The notes: a model not told the origin generated them from the letters alone. A stretch of DNA of 64,000 bases from Geobacter sp. (GCA_003574885.1 PJFC01000005.1:124001-188000); one strand, 5' to 3'; positions 17,742 through 26,398 are shown, counted from the first letter of the stretch. Translations and numbers: made by a program.

Positions 17742-18593
17742 ATGTCCAAAATAAGGAACCTCCAGTTGGCTCCGCCGACCGATCAGTCTGAATTTGAAAA
17801 TCTTTGCTTGGCACTTTGGAAGCGAATCCTTGAAGACCCAAATCTTCAGCGAGTTGGGCGTAGGGGGCAAGATCAAGAAGGCGTCGATCTCATTGGAAGG
17901 AAAAGTGAGACTCTAAATTGGGTAGGTATCCAGTGCAAAGTAAGAACTGGCGGCATATTAACCAAGGACGATGTCAGCCATGACGTAAAGAAGGCAAAGG
18001 ATTTCAATCCTAGGCTCTCTGAACTTTTTTTTGCGACGACAGCATCCCGCGATGCAAAGATACAAACATTTGCAAGAACCCTGACAGAACAGAATTTAAG
18101 CATTGGCAGCTTTCCTGTCACCATTATTGCTTGGGATGACATCGTAGAAGAACTAACAAAAGAGTGCAATATCGACCTATGTTATAGATTCTATTCGCAT
18201 TTTTTTGTTGATTACGAAAAACGTGGAATTGCAATCTCAAGAATTGTGCAGGTCTCAATTGGAGTTGGTTGCAATCCTGACACTTCATATGAATTAATGA
18301 TTGGTAAAACCCCTCCTTCAGAAGACTCAGCTGGCTATTCAGGGCTTGATTACTGGAGAGGCAACTACATCATCGGCAATTGGACTGAAAGAACCTTCGA
18401 TACTTTCCCATTGCCACCATTCCCATCCGACCTTGAACACGTCTTCAAGTTTAAGCGTGATGCATATATCATAACAAAGTGGCTGGCCAGCATTGCTTCC
18501 ATTGACGATCTGATTTATGGCGATGACGACAGTCATATCATGCTTATATCCGAAAATGAGTACAGGAAATATTTAGATTCGCTGAAAGATTAA
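17742..18593 (+). CDS. Mrr-like restriction endonuclease-fold protein
   Basis: 283 residues. The N-terminal third is an Mrr-type nuclease domain: FENLCLALW (Glu18), GRRGQDQEGVDL (Asp49) and GIQCKV (Gln64, Lys66), i.e. the D-QxK form of the active site. The C-terminal half has no recognised domain and could be a target or partner-binding part. I choose ATG 17742 (AAGAAGAGA upstream); a GTG at 17697 in frame would add 15 residues with no ribosome site. It is probably the third gene of the ATPase/DUF6602 unit, with a 75-bp gap. Confidence 0.75.
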   Translation: MSKIRNLQLAPPTDQSEFENLCLALWKRILEDPNLQRVGRRGQDQEGVDLIGRKSETLNWVGIQCKVRTGGILTKDDVSHDVKKAKDFNPRLSELFFATTASRDAKIQTFARTLTEQNLSIGSFPVTIIAWDDIVEELTKECNIDLCYRFYSHFFVDYEKRGIAISRIVQVSIGVGCNPDTSYELMIGKTPPSEDSAGYSGLDYWRGNYIIGNWTERTFDTFPLPPFPSDLEHVFKFKRDAYIITKWLASIASIDDLIYGDDDSHIMLISENEYRKYLDSLKD

Positions 18594-18601
18594 AGTACAG
18601 A

Positions 18602-18664
18602 TTCCAATCAAGCGCGGCAGACGGTCTACGCTTCGCTCCGCCGCTGCGCTCTCAGCCGTTGGAG
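18602..18664 (+). other. attC-like joint C/D
   Basis: TTCCAAT (18602-18608) and GTTGGAG (18658-18664) pair fully if G-T pairs are allowed. Between them AGCGCGGC pairs with GCTGCGCT. An A-C mismatch, one more pair, an extrahelical A and a CGG/CCG top follow, with a 13-base loop. The left box is 6 of 7 identical to the complement of the start of cassette C (GTTGGAA at 14296). The right box doubles as the ribosome site of the next gene. Confidence 0.5.
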
Positions 18665-18669
18665 GGGGA

Positions 18670-19236
18670 ATGAGCATCACTCAGAAGCTTCGAGATTCTC
18701 AGGACCAAATCCGTGATCGTGATTGGCGGATAAAATGGATTCCCTGGCAGGAGCCCGGCCAAGCCGAGTATATTCATAACACCCCGCTAACACTATTTAC
18801 CGGGTTTGGTGGCGCAGCACTGTTTTTTGTTTCAGCCTATTTGCTCGTTTTTAAACATGGGCAATGGCCGATACTTGCAGTCGGGCTAGCTGGGCTGGTT
18901 ATGATTTTTCTGGGCCGTATTTACGCTTCCATCAATAAGCAGGCCGGGTGGATTCACCTTACAGCGCGGTGCATTGACCAAGACATTCAGGAATGCCACT
19001 ATCCAAGCAAAGGGAATGTAAAAATCCTTTGGGAATTCAGGTTGATTTGTCTATTCACTCATAACGGGAAAGAGTACAGGGTTACTCCCGAGGCATCCCA
19101 CATAGCGGGATTCCCGTCACGGGATCTTGTCCAGAAGTATTTGGCCGAGCGAATGCAGCCGGATGGCACATGTAAATTGTGGGTCGATCCAAGAAATCCC
19201 CTTCATACGGTTTTTGATAAAAAACAACGGATCTGA
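18670..19236 (+). CDS. DUF3592-like membrane protein
   Basis: 188 residues with two membrane helices (about 42-62 and 67-88). A soluble beta-rich C-terminal domain follows, typical of DUF3592 in its WVDPRNP ending. Function unknown. GGAG five bases before ATG is part of the attC-like box. After the stop, CTCCAAC (19246-19252) is the exact complement of GTTGGAG at the gene's front, which suggests this gene is a cassette whose own right-hand site is truncated. Confidence 0.75.
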   Translation: MSITQKLRDSQDQIRDRDWRIKWIPWQEPGQAEYIHNTPLTLFTGFGGAALFFVSAYLLVFKHGQWPILAVGLAGLVMIFLGRIYASINKQAGWIHLTARCIDQDIQECHYPSKGNVKILWEFRLICLFTHNGKEYRVTPEASHIAGFPSRDLVQKYLAERMQPDGTCKLWVDPRNPLHTVFDKKQRI

Positions 19237-19267
19237 CTATTTACGCTCCAACAACGGAGGAGGTATC

Positions 19268-19660
19268 ATGAAAGTACTTTTCATTGTTTTAATGTTGGCG
19301 GTGACGACTGTTGCCCAGGCTGATACGTACACATGGACCGACAAAGAGGGTACCGTTCACTTTTCGGATTCAGCCGATGGGGTTCCGCAGACCAGGCAAC
19401 GTGCCGATGAGTATGGATCAGTTGCCCCCAAGGTGGAGGAGCTGAAAAAACAGATGCTGAACGATGATAAGACCATGGATCTGATCCGTGCAATGCAGAA
19501 CGATCCGGATATGCAGGCTCTTCTGAGTGATCCGGCGGTAATGGGTGCGATTCAGTCCATGGATATCGGCACACTGATGAACAACCCTGCGTTTATGAAG
19601 ATGCTCGATAACCCCCGGGTACGGGAAATAGAGCAAAGAATGCAACATGGCGGGAAGTAA
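19268..19660 (+). CDS. Exported DUF4124-domain protein
   Basis: 130 residues. The signal peptide ends at VAQA. A DUF4124 domain (TYTWTDKEGTVHFSD) covers about residues 19-50. The C-terminal 70 residues carry repeated short units (DPDMQALLSDP, NNPAFMKMLDNP) resembling STI1-like helices. GGAGGAGG lies upstream of ATG. The stop codon TAA is the first part of the 7-bp direct repeat that flanks the MITE-like element immediately after it. Confidence 0.8.
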   Translation: MKVLFIVLMLAVTTVAQADTYTWTDKEGTVHFSDSADGVPQTRQRADEYGSVAPKVEELKKQMLNDDKTMDLIRAMQNDPDMQALLSDPAVMGAIQSMDIGTLMNNPAFMKMLDNPRVREIEQRMQHGGK

Positions 19661-19846
19661 GCAGTTTCCATCCGGAAACGGTTCTTTTCCGCCCTGGCGG
19701 CGTCAATCGTCGGGCTTGCTTGTGCGGCGTACCAACGTACGCCCCCGCACAATCCCTTGATTTCCTTGCCAGGACGAAAAATACCTTGTTTCCAAATTGG
19801 AAACCAGTAGTGGCTCATCCGGAGTTTCCGGATGGCCACTAAGCAG
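19658..19846. mobile_element. MITE-like element, copy A
   Basis: A 175-bp element (19665-19839) flanked by the direct repeat TAAGCAG (19658-19664 and 19840-19846). The ends are inverted repeats sharing CCATCCGGAAAC. Inside are hairpins: GTTTCC/GGAAAC at the left, GGCGTAC/GTACGCC at the centre, and GTTTCCAA/TTGGAAAC then CATCCGGA/TCCGGATG at the right. It has no ORF. A second copy lies at 42966. Confidence 0.75.
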
Positions 19847-19910
19847 CTCGCCTGAGAAGTTAAGCGGATTTCCAACCATGCGCCGGACCTGGCCGTAACC
19901 TGAGGGTGCA

Positions 19911-21707
19911 ATGCCTATGCGATCTGATGAACAACGTGACACCTGTATCGATGCGCTTATTGCCAGAGTCACTGCACTCGAACGTGAAGTGGCTGCATTA
20001 AAGGGTGAACCCGCTTCCGTTGAGAAATTGACAACTCCGAAAATCCCGGTGCCTGACCCATCCCGGGAGTTTGTCTTTTCTAAAATCGACGCAAAGGTCA
20101 AACCGAAAAAAACCGGTGATTCCTCACTTGAAAATGCCATCGGCACCCGTTGGATCGGCCGTATCGGGGTGCTGGCCATTTTGTTCGGCGTGGCTTTCTT
20201 CCTCAAATATTCTTTTGACAACAAGCTGATCGGTGAAACGGGGCGGGTCATCCTCGGTATTTTCTGCGGTGCCGCATTTATCGGCGCGGGCGAGTACCTG
20301 CAGAAAAAAAAGAACATGGGATTGTACGGACAGATGTTAAGCGGGGGCGGTCTGGCCGTCCTGTACCTGGCGCTCTATGCGGCATTCGCCCTTTACCATC
20401 TGATCCCTGCATTGCTGGCTACGGCTGGCATGCTGGCTGTGACCACCACGGGGATGACCCTGTCGGTCCGCTATTCGGCCTATTCTCTGGCTGCCATTGC
20501 CCTTCTGGGCGGCTTTCTTACCCCCATCATGCTCTCCACCGGGCAGAACCAGCCCCTGACTCTCTTCGGGTATGTCCTGCTCCTGGACACGGGGACCCTG
20601 CTGCTGCTCCGCTTCCGGCAATGGCCTTCACTCGTGGCAGCCTCTCTGGCCGGTACCGTCGTGCTTTATTGCGGCTGGCATTCGGAATACTTCAGTGAGC
20701 CCCAGCACTGGCTTGCGTTTGGCATCGTTGTAACGTTTTTTCTGTTCTACAACCTCTATATCCTCGTATCCCGCCTTTATTCCCGACATGCGGAATCGAA
20801 AGTCGATCAGATCGTTATCTTTGGCGCAGCGGCCTTTTTCTTCCTGGCCTTTTTCGCTCAGTACCAATGGGAATCTACCTGGCCGGTGAAGTCCTTTACG
20901 CTGGTCCTGGCAGCCTTTGAGCTCGGCCTGGCCGAGCTTGTCCGGCGTCGCGCATCGGATGCACGTCTGACGATAGCCGCCTACGCAGCAGTTTCAGTGA
21001 TAATGACGGTCATAGCGACCTTTGTCGCTTTGGAGCAGCGCTGGATTCTGCCTGCCCTGGCGGCCGAAATGGCGGCACTGGGCTGGATAGGGATACGGCT
21101 GGATTTCCCGGTAGTACGCCGTGGCGCCTATCTGCTCGGGCTGATACTCCTGTTCCGGTTTGCCGATGATCTGGTTTTCCGGCTGGAGCCTTTTGAGCGC
21201 TTTATCCCGGTTTTCAACAGCCGGTTCCAGGTCTGTGCTACCGCGATTGCGGGCTTTTATGCACTCCTGAGCTTTATGGCGCATGACCGGGACAAGCTTG
21301 ACGCCAATGAGCGGTATCTGTCCGGACTCATCTTCGTCATCACCCAGGCCCTGTCGCTGGTACTGCTCTCTGTGGAGGTCCATGACTTTTTCCTCTACCG
21401 GTCGCCCGCACATGTTCTCGGCTGGGGGGCCTCCCACTACGCCTATCAACTGTCACTCTCGGTCCTCTGGGCACTCTATGCTTCACTGTTGACCGGCGCA
21501 GGGATCTACTGGCGGCTTCGTGGCGCACGCGTGCTCGGGATCCTTCTTCTGGGCGCAACGGTGTTGAAGGTATTCTTGCTTGATCTCTCCTCACTGCAGA
21601 CCTTTTACCGCATCATTTCGTTCATCGTTCTTGGCCTGCTGCTGCTGGCGGTGTCCTATAGCTACAATCGCTTCAAGCACTTCATTTTCGGAGAAGATCA
21701 GCCATGA
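19911..21707 (+). CDS. DUF2339 multi-pass membrane protein
   Basis: 598 residues. A short N-terminal coiled coil (LIARVTALEREVAALK) and linker are followed by the conserved block LENAIGTRWIGRIGVLAILFG. About 16-18 membrane helices then run to the C-terminus. This is the DUF2339 family, of unknown function and often paired with DUF3999 as here. TGAGGG precedes ATG 19911; ATG 19917 is an alternative. It overlaps the next gene by four bases (ATGA). Confidence 0.88.
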   Translation: MPMRSDEQRDTCIDALIARVTALEREVAALKGEPASVEKLTTPKIPVPDPSREFVFSKIDAKVKPKKTGDSSLENAIGTRWIGRIGVLAILFGVAFFLKYSFDNKLIGETGRVILGIFCGAAFIGAGEYLQKKKNMGLYGQMLSGGGLAVLYLALYAAFALYHLIPALLATAGMLAVTTTGMTLSVRYSAYSLAAIALLGGFLTPIMLSTGQNQPLTLFGYVLLLDTGTLLLLRFRQWPSLVAASLAGTVVLYCGWHSEYFSEPQHWLAFGIVVTFFLFYNLYILVSRLYSRHAESKVDQIVIFGAAAFFFLAFFAQYQWESTWPVKSFTLVLAAFELGLAELVRRRASDARLTIAAYAAVSVIMTVIATFVALEQRWILPALAAEMAALGWIGIRLDFPVVRRGAYLLGLILLFRFADDLVFRLEPFERFIPVFNSRFQVCATAIAGFYALLSFMAHDRDKLDANERYLSGLIFVITQALSLVLLSVEVHDFFLYRSPAHVLGWGASHYAYQLSLSVLWALYASLLTGAGIYWRLRGARVLGILLLGATVLKVFLLDLSSLQTFYRIISFIVLGLLLLAVSYSYNRFKHFIFGEDQP

Positions 21708-22975
21708 ACAGATTGCTCTGTTGCACGTCCTTATTCATCATTATCGTGCTTTGCGGATCAGCGGGCCTGTGCAGTACCTTCGACGAGCGTCTTTGGGAGA
21801 AGTACGCCGAGGTCGGGACATCTTCCGTGAAGAACACGGGGGGGCTGGCCGGTGTCTATCTGGAGCCCGGTCAGCTGGGTGATGTCAGCGCCAGGACGCC
21901 TTTTGCCGACATACGGGTGATGACCGACATGAAGGAGGAGGTCCCCTACCAGATCGTGGCGAGGAGACCTGTGCAGCGGACAGAAGAGCTGCCGGCCCAG
22001 CTGCGTAATCTCTCCCGTACGGAGCAGGGTGAAACGTGGCTTGAACTGCTGATTGACAGGCCTGACGCCCGTGCCAGTGCCGTGGAGGTGATTACCCCGG
22101 ATGCCGACTTTTCCCGTCAGGTCCAGGTCATGGGGAGTAATGACGGCACGTCATGGAACACCATCCGGAAGGACGGGGTCATTTTTGACATAAACCGGGG
22201 GGAAAAGCTTCGCCATACCCGCATCAGCTTCCCCCTGGCGAGTTACCGCCAGCTGGCTCTCAAGATTTCCAACGGCGATGCCCAACCGCTAACCATCAGC
22301 GGCGTCAAAGTCCTGCAGGAAAGTGACGTGAGAGGGCAAACCTATTCACTTTACGGAACGACGGAAAAACCGGAACACAATGCTTCCCGGCAGGAAAGCA
22401 GCATCGTCGTCCGGATGAACACACTCTTCCCCCTTGATCGTCTGGTAATCGGTACGGCTGAGCGTAACTTCCAGCGTTCGGTGGAGGTGCAGATCAAGCG
22501 AGGCACTGGCGACTGGGAGCGGTGGGCCCAGGGGACCATCTTCAACTTCGACACGGCAACCATGCACGAATCCCAACTGGCCATTGATATCCCGGAGATT
22601 GCGACCAGGGAATTCCGCCTGATCTTCAAGAACCTGGACAGTCCGCCCATTACTGTAGCCAACATTACCGGTGAGGGGTACCGCAGATTGCTGGTCTTCA
22701 AGCAACAGGCTGGCCAGAAGCTGTACCTGTTCTGGGGGAATCCGCTGGCCCAGCCGCCACGATATGACCTGGCCGGACTTGTTGCGAGGCAGAACCTTGA
22801 TGAGTTGCCGATTGTGTACCTCGGCCAGGTTCGCCCGAACACGAAGTTTGCCGGCAACAATGCCCGGCTTCCCTTTACCGAGCGTTACACGTACCCGCTC
22901 TCTATCGTCGTGTCGTTGGCCATAGCAGGCCTCATATTCCTTCAGTATCGCGTCTTCAGGCGGGTAGAGGAATGA
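21704..22975 (+). CDS. DUF3999 exported protein
   Basis: 423 residues. N-terminal signal peptide, a large beta-rich periplasmic part with two galactose-binding-like halves, and a C-terminal membrane helix (about 400-418) followed by a basic tail. It fits DUF3999, the usual partner of DUF2339. The four-base overlap with the upstream gene indicates coupled translation. Role unknown; a joint envelope function with DUF2339 is inferred from the pairing. Confidence 0.85.
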   Translation: MNRLLCCTSLFIIIVLCGSAGLCSTFDERLWEKYAEVGTSSVKNTGGLAGVYLEPGQLGDVSARTPFADIRVMTDMKEEVPYQIVARRPVQRTEELPAQLRNLSRTEQGETWLELLIDRPDARASAVEVITPDADFSRQVQVMGSNDGTSWNTIRKDGVIFDINRGEKLRHTRISFPLASYRQLALKISNGDAQPLTISGVKVLQESDVRGQTYSLYGTTEKPEHNASRQESSIVVRMNTLFPLDRLVIGTAERNFQRSVEVQIKRGTGDWERWAQGTIFNFDTATMHESQLAIDIPEIATREFRLIFKNLDSPPITVANITGEGYRRLLVFKQQAGQKLYLFWGNPLAQPPRYDLAGLVARQNLDELPIVYLGQVRPNTKFAGNNARLPFTERYTYPLSIVVSLAIAGLIFLQYRVFRRVEE

Positions 22976-23020
22976 CCGGTTGCAGAAATTCCAGACACTG
23001 TCGCGTTTCGGGAGAGTTCC

Positions 23021-23713
23021 ATGTCCATTGCCGATAACCTGAAAATAATACATGACCGCATCGCCGCCGCAGCCCTGAAGGCCGGTCGAGATCCTGCGAC
23101 CGTGCGCCTCGTCGCAGTCTCCAAGATCCAGCCGGCGGAGGCGGTCGTCGAGGCGGTTCGGGCCGGGCAGTTCCTGTTCGGCGAGAACTACGTCCAGGAG
23201 CTAGCCACCAAGGCGGCCGAGGTGAAAGAGCCGGTGGAGTGGCACTTCATCGGCGCCCTGCAGAGCAACAAGGTGAAGTACCTGGCGGGGCTCGTCACCC
23301 TGATCCACTCGGTGGACCGGCTCTCCCTGGCGGAGGAGATCGACCGGCAGTGGGGGAAGCTGGGGAAAAGCTGCGACGTCCTCATCCAGGTGAACATTGC
23401 CGAGGAGGAGACCAAGAGCGGCACCACGAGCGCCGGGCTCCTCAGCCTGGTGCGGTCGGTGGCGGCGCTTCCCCATCTCCGGGTGCGGGGCCTCATGACC
23501 ATGCCCCCCTTCTTCGACGATCCGGAAGGGGCGCGCCCCTACTTCCGGGAGTTGCATCGCCTTGCCGGCGAGATCGCCGCAGCGGGGATTCCCGGCGTGA
23601 CCATGGCGGAGCTTTCCATGGGGATGTCGGGTGACTTCGAGGCGGCCATCGCCGAGGGGGCAACCCTGGTGCGGGTCGGCACGGCGGTCTTCGGGGAGCG
23701 GCAGTACCGGTGA
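23021..23713 (+). CDS. YggS-family PLP-binding protein
   Basis: Single-domain fold-type III PLP carrier (PLPBP) that keeps vitamin B6 and amino-acid pools balanced. Lys35 in VAVSKIQPAE is the PLP lysine. FGENYVQE, HFIGALQSNK, GLMTMPP and LSMGMSGDFEAAI are all present. 230 residues is normal. GGGAGAG precedes ATG. In many bacteria it neighbours proC, which here is 1.5 kb downstream on the other strand. Confidence 0.93.
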   Translation: MSIADNLKIIHDRIAAAALKAGRDPATVRLVAVSKIQPAEAVVEAVRAGQFLFGENYVQELATKAAEVKEPVEWHFIGALQSNKVKYLAGLVTLIHSVDRLSLAEEIDRQWGKLGKSCDVLIQVNIAEEETKSGTTSAGLLSLVRSVAALPHLRVRGLMTMPPFFDDPEGARPYFRELHRLAGEIAAAGIPGVTMAELSMGMSGDFEAAIAEGATLVRVGTAVFGERQYR

Positions 23714-23725
23714 TTCTGGAAAAAG

Positions 23726-23857
23726 TTTCACGCAACGAACGCGACGACGCGACGTGAAATCAAGCGGTAGTGTCGGAGCCGAATTGCCTGGCCGATTTGA
23801 TTGAACATCCAGTAACTTCTTTGAATTTCGTTGCGTTCGTTGCGTCGTCGCGTGAGC
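23726..23857. repeat. Long imperfect inverted repeat
   Basis: The left arm (23726-23760) and right arm (about 23825-23857) are related as inverted copies built from ACGCAACGAACGC and GACGACGCG units, about 65 bp apart. The left arm itself begins TTTCACG and ends CGTGAAA. No gene lies in this 257-bp spacer. Confidence 0.6.
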
Positions 23858-23970
23858 ATGCCGGTTTCTATATAATTCTTACTTAACGTGCAATTTCACC
23901 ATTCCCTTTTGTAACCATTCCGTTATACACTCATCTTCGTTAACACTATTCACCGGAGGTCTATCGTTCA

Positions 23971-24792
23971 ATGAAGTCCCGTATCGCTGTCGTCCTGTTC
24001 ACCCTTTTACTGTTCCTCACCCCTGCCTTTGCCGCCAATCCCCAGCCCAAACAGCAGCAACCTGCCCTTAACCAGGGCGTTAGTGTCCCCATCCTCCTCT
24101 ATCACCGCTTCGGGCCTACCGTTGCCGACGGCATGACCATCAAGACGAGCGTCTTCGAAGAACACCTGAAATACCTGAGGGACAACGGTTACAAGGTGAT
24201 TCCCTTGCGCCAGCTGGTGAACTGGTACCTGAAGAAGGGGCCGGCCCCCGCACCGAAATCGGTGGTGATCGTGGAGGACGATGCCCACAAGACGGTCTAC
24301 AGCGACATGCTTCCTCTGGCGAAGAAGTACAACGTGCCGGTGACGGTGTTCGTCTATCCCTCCGCCATCTCCAACGCCAAGTATGCCATGACCTGGGACC
24401 AGTTGCGGGAGCTGAAGAAGAGCGGGCTGTTCGACATCCAGTCCCACACTTTCTGGCATCCCAATTTCAAGAAGGACCGGAAGAAGATGGCCCCTGCCGA
24501 GTTCGAGAAGTCGGTTGATACCCAGCTGACCAAGTCGAAGGCGCGGCTCGAGAAGGAGCTGGGGGTAAAGGTGGATATGCTAGCCTGGCCGTTCGGCATC
24601 TATGACGATTACCTGCTGAAAAAGGCGGCTGCGGCGGGATATATATCAACTTTTACTATCGAGCGCCACCACGCCTCTGCCGCCGACAGTGTCAATAAGC
24701 TTCCCCGCTACCTCCTCATCAATGCCGATCAGGGGAAGGCGTTTGCCCAGATATTGGCGGGGACGGCGCCGAAGCGGAATATCGTCTATTAG
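23971..24792 (+). CDS. Polysaccharide deacetylase-family protein
   Basis: 273-residue exported protein (signal peptide ending AFAA) with a NodB-like CE4 domain. The motif-1 aspartates appear as IVEDDAHK rather than the usual TFDDG. The metal histidines are in QSHTFWHPN. LAWPFGIYDD fits motif 3. It probably removes acyl groups from an envelope or capsular polysaccharide. GGAGG lies about ten bases before ATG. The Gly-to-Ala change in motif 1 is tolerated in some members, but activity is not assured. Confidence 0.85.
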   Translation: MKSRIAVVLFTLLLFLTPAFAANPQPKQQQPALNQGVSVPILLYHRFGPTVADGMTIKTSVFEEHLKYLRDNGYKVIPLRQLVNWYLKKGPAPAPKSVVIVEDDAHKTVYSDMLPLAKKYNVPVTVFVYPSAISNAKYAMTWDQLRELKKSGLFDIQSHTFWHPNFKKDRKKMAPAEFEKSVDTQLTKSKARLEKELGVKVDMLAWPFGIYDDYLLKKAAAAGYISTFTIERHHASAADSVNKLPRYLLINADQGKAFAQILAGTAPKRNIVY

Positions 24793-24800
24793 GGGCGCGG

Positions 24801-24901
24801 CTTTTTGCCAATTGCTGTGTTGCGTTTGTTGCGGAACGCTCAACGTACCTCCAGTACGCCTCGCGCTCCACGCCTCACGCGCCGTGCACTTGGCGAAAAA
24901 T
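24801..24901. repeat. Hairpin repeat element after the deacetylase gene
   Basis: TTTTTGCCAA at the left and TTGGCGAAAAA at the right are near-inverted. The centre CGTAC/GTACG forms the hairpin tip. It has the same architecture as the elements at 19665, 27023 and 42973. Confidence 0.55.
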
Positions 24902-24920
24902 CCACGTTCCGTGAGGTAAC

Positions 24921-25121
24921 ATGGTGCGATCTGTTGCCGAGAAAAAGCACCCCTGTCCCGATTGCAGCTTCTGCCAGTGGTGCAGCGACGAGCGGTGCAG
25001 TCTCTGTCTGCGGGAGGGGTGCGGGAGAAAGCGGAAGCTTTCGCTCCAGGAGCAGATCGCCCTCTATGACGCCATCAACCGGGGAGATGGGATATCACCT
25101 GCGGATGAGGATGAGAAGTGA
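24921..25121 (+). CDS. Small Cys-rich protein, function unknown
   Basis: 66 residues with eight cysteines. The first 36 residues hold a dense CPDCSFCQWCSDERC block followed by CLREGC, then a short helical region. The pattern suits one or two zinc or iron-sulfur sites. GAGG precedes ATG and a strong terminator follows, which supports a real gene despite its size. No family recognised. Confidence 0.65.
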   Translation: MVRSVAEKKHPCPDCSFCQWCSDERCSLCLREGCGRKRKLSLQEQIALYDAINRGDGISPADEDEK

Positions 25122-25129
25122 AGAACAAA

Positions 25130-25158
25130 AAAAGCCAGGCAAACAGCCTGGCTTTTTT
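25130..25158 (+). terminator. Intrinsic terminator after the Cys-rich gene
   Basis: AAGCCAGGC/GCCTGGCTT stem with loop AAACA, then a T-run. An A-run on the left could let it act for the opposite strand too. Confidence 0.9.
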
Positions 25159-25264
25159 CAATCTAAACAACAATTGGAACGCGGAAAAACCGGAAAAATC
25201 AGGATAACGGCGGATTCAGACAAAAATTTCAATCAACCTTCCGGGGGACTTCATTTGACCACCC

Positions 25265-26080
25265 TTACTTCACTCCGGCAAGTTCCTTCGACCGGGCCGT
25301 GGCGGCATCGACGGCGTTGATGACCGTTCCGCGGAACCCTTCCTTTTCCAGCACGTGAAGTCCGACGATGGTGGTCCCGCCGGGGGATGTCACCTTGTCC
25401 CGGAGCATGGCGGGGTGTTCGTGGGTTTCCAGGAGCAGTCGCGCAGTGCCGTAAACGGTCTGGGCTGCCAGGCTGGTGGAAACGTCACGGGGGAGGCCGT
25501 TTTTCACTCCCGCGTCGGAGAGCGCTTCGATGAAGGTAAGGACAAAGGCCGGTCCGCTGCCGGACAGGCCGGTGACCGCGTCGATGAGTTTTTCGTCAAC
25601 GATGCAGGCTTTCCCCACAAGTTCGAAGATGCGTCGAGCGGTGGTGAGGTCGTCGGCCGTTGCGTTGGCGCCGCTGCACAGGGCGGTTGCCCCTTCCATA
25701 ACCAGTGACGGGGTGTTGGGCATCACCCGGATGACCTTGATGCCGGCTGCGAATGCCGCCTCGATGGTGGCGGTTGTAACTCCGGCCATGATGGAGATCA
25801 GCAGGGCATCCGTGCGTACGGCTCCGCCCAGTCCCGTCAGCACCGGTGCGGCCATCTGGGGTTTGACGGCAAGGACCAGGATGTTGCTCGCTTCGGCCAC
25901 CTCCCGGTTGTCGCCGCTGACGTTGACTCCGTAGCGTTCCTTCAAAAAGCTGCGCCGCTCCGCTACCGGTTCCGCGACGGTCAGCTCTCCGGCCGGTACC
26001 CCTCCCGCCAGAAGCCCCTTTACCAACGCTTCTGCCATGTTGCCCCCACCGATGAAGCCGATCTTCTTGTCATTCAGCAT
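25265..26080 (-). CDS. proC: Pyrroline-5-carboxylate reductase
   Basis: Last step of proline synthesis: NAD(P)H-dependent reduction of pyrroline-5-carboxylate. Rossmann motif GFIGGGNMAEAL at residues 8-19, VKPQ near 74, RVMPNTPSLV near 118, and the C-terminal signature DKVTSPGGTTIVGLHVLE. 271 residues, standard length. It is a single gene with the regulator of the polyamine cluster divergent to it. Confidence 0.96.
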   Translation of the reverse strand: MLNDKKIGFIGGGNMAEALVKGLLAGGVPAGELTVAEPVAERRSFLKERYGVNVSGDNREVAEASNILVLAVKPQMAAPVLTGLGGAVRTDALLISIMAGVTTATIEAAFAAGIKVIRVMPNTPSLVMEGATALCSGANATADDLTTARRIFELVGKACIVDEKLIDAVTGLSGSGPAFVLTFIEALSDAGVKNGLPRDVSTSLAAQTVYGTARLLLETHEHPAMLRDKVTSPGGTTIVGLHVLEKEGFRGTVINAVDAATARSKELAGVK

Positions 26081-26285
26081 ATTCTCTCCTTACCGGTTTC
26101 TATAGTCCGGAACCTGTTCGATCGTTGCAGCGCCTCTTATGAATGAGTAATAAATCCCGCTCCAAAAGTCAATACAATTGGCGAAGCCGGAGGTGAGGAA
26201 ATGGCAGAATTGGACATTTATGCCGCCTGAACCGGAACCGGTTTTGCCGCCGTTGGGAAAATTTTCCGGGGTGTTCAAAAAATGG

Positions 26286-26314
26286 TTGACACGTTGTGGG
26301 ACATGTACTATAAA
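26286..26314 (+). promoter_or_regulatory. Strong sigma70-type promoter upstream of the XRE-cupin gene
   Basis: TTGACA (26286-26291) and TATAAA (26309-26314) with a 17-bp spacer, nearly consensus. The three operator palindromes lie directly downstream of it. Confidence 0.65.
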
Positions 26315-26343
26315 GCTTTCCTCGTGCGCGCGGGTTTAAACAT

Positions 26344-26363
26344 AAAGTTTAGCATTTCTAAAC
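26344..26363. promoter_or_regulatory. Operator O1 of the XRE-cupin regulator
   Basis: AAGTTTAGCATTTCTAAAC, a near-palindrome with GTTTAG/CTAAAC arms. First of three related sites, about 35 bp centre to centre. Confidence 0.7.
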
Positions 26364-26377
26364 CCGGCACATGACAG

Positions 26378-26398
26378 AAAGTTTACCAATGCTAAACT
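26378..26398. promoter_or_regulatory. Operator O2 of the XRE-cupin regulator
   Basis: AAGTTTACCAATGCTAAACT, same palindrome with one arm base changed. Centred 35 bp after O1. Confidence 0.7.

Noticed and set aside
11393-19300. Classical genomic island with tRNA attachment site and integrase
   Set aside because: No tRNA, integrase, transposase or long direct repeats at the edges.
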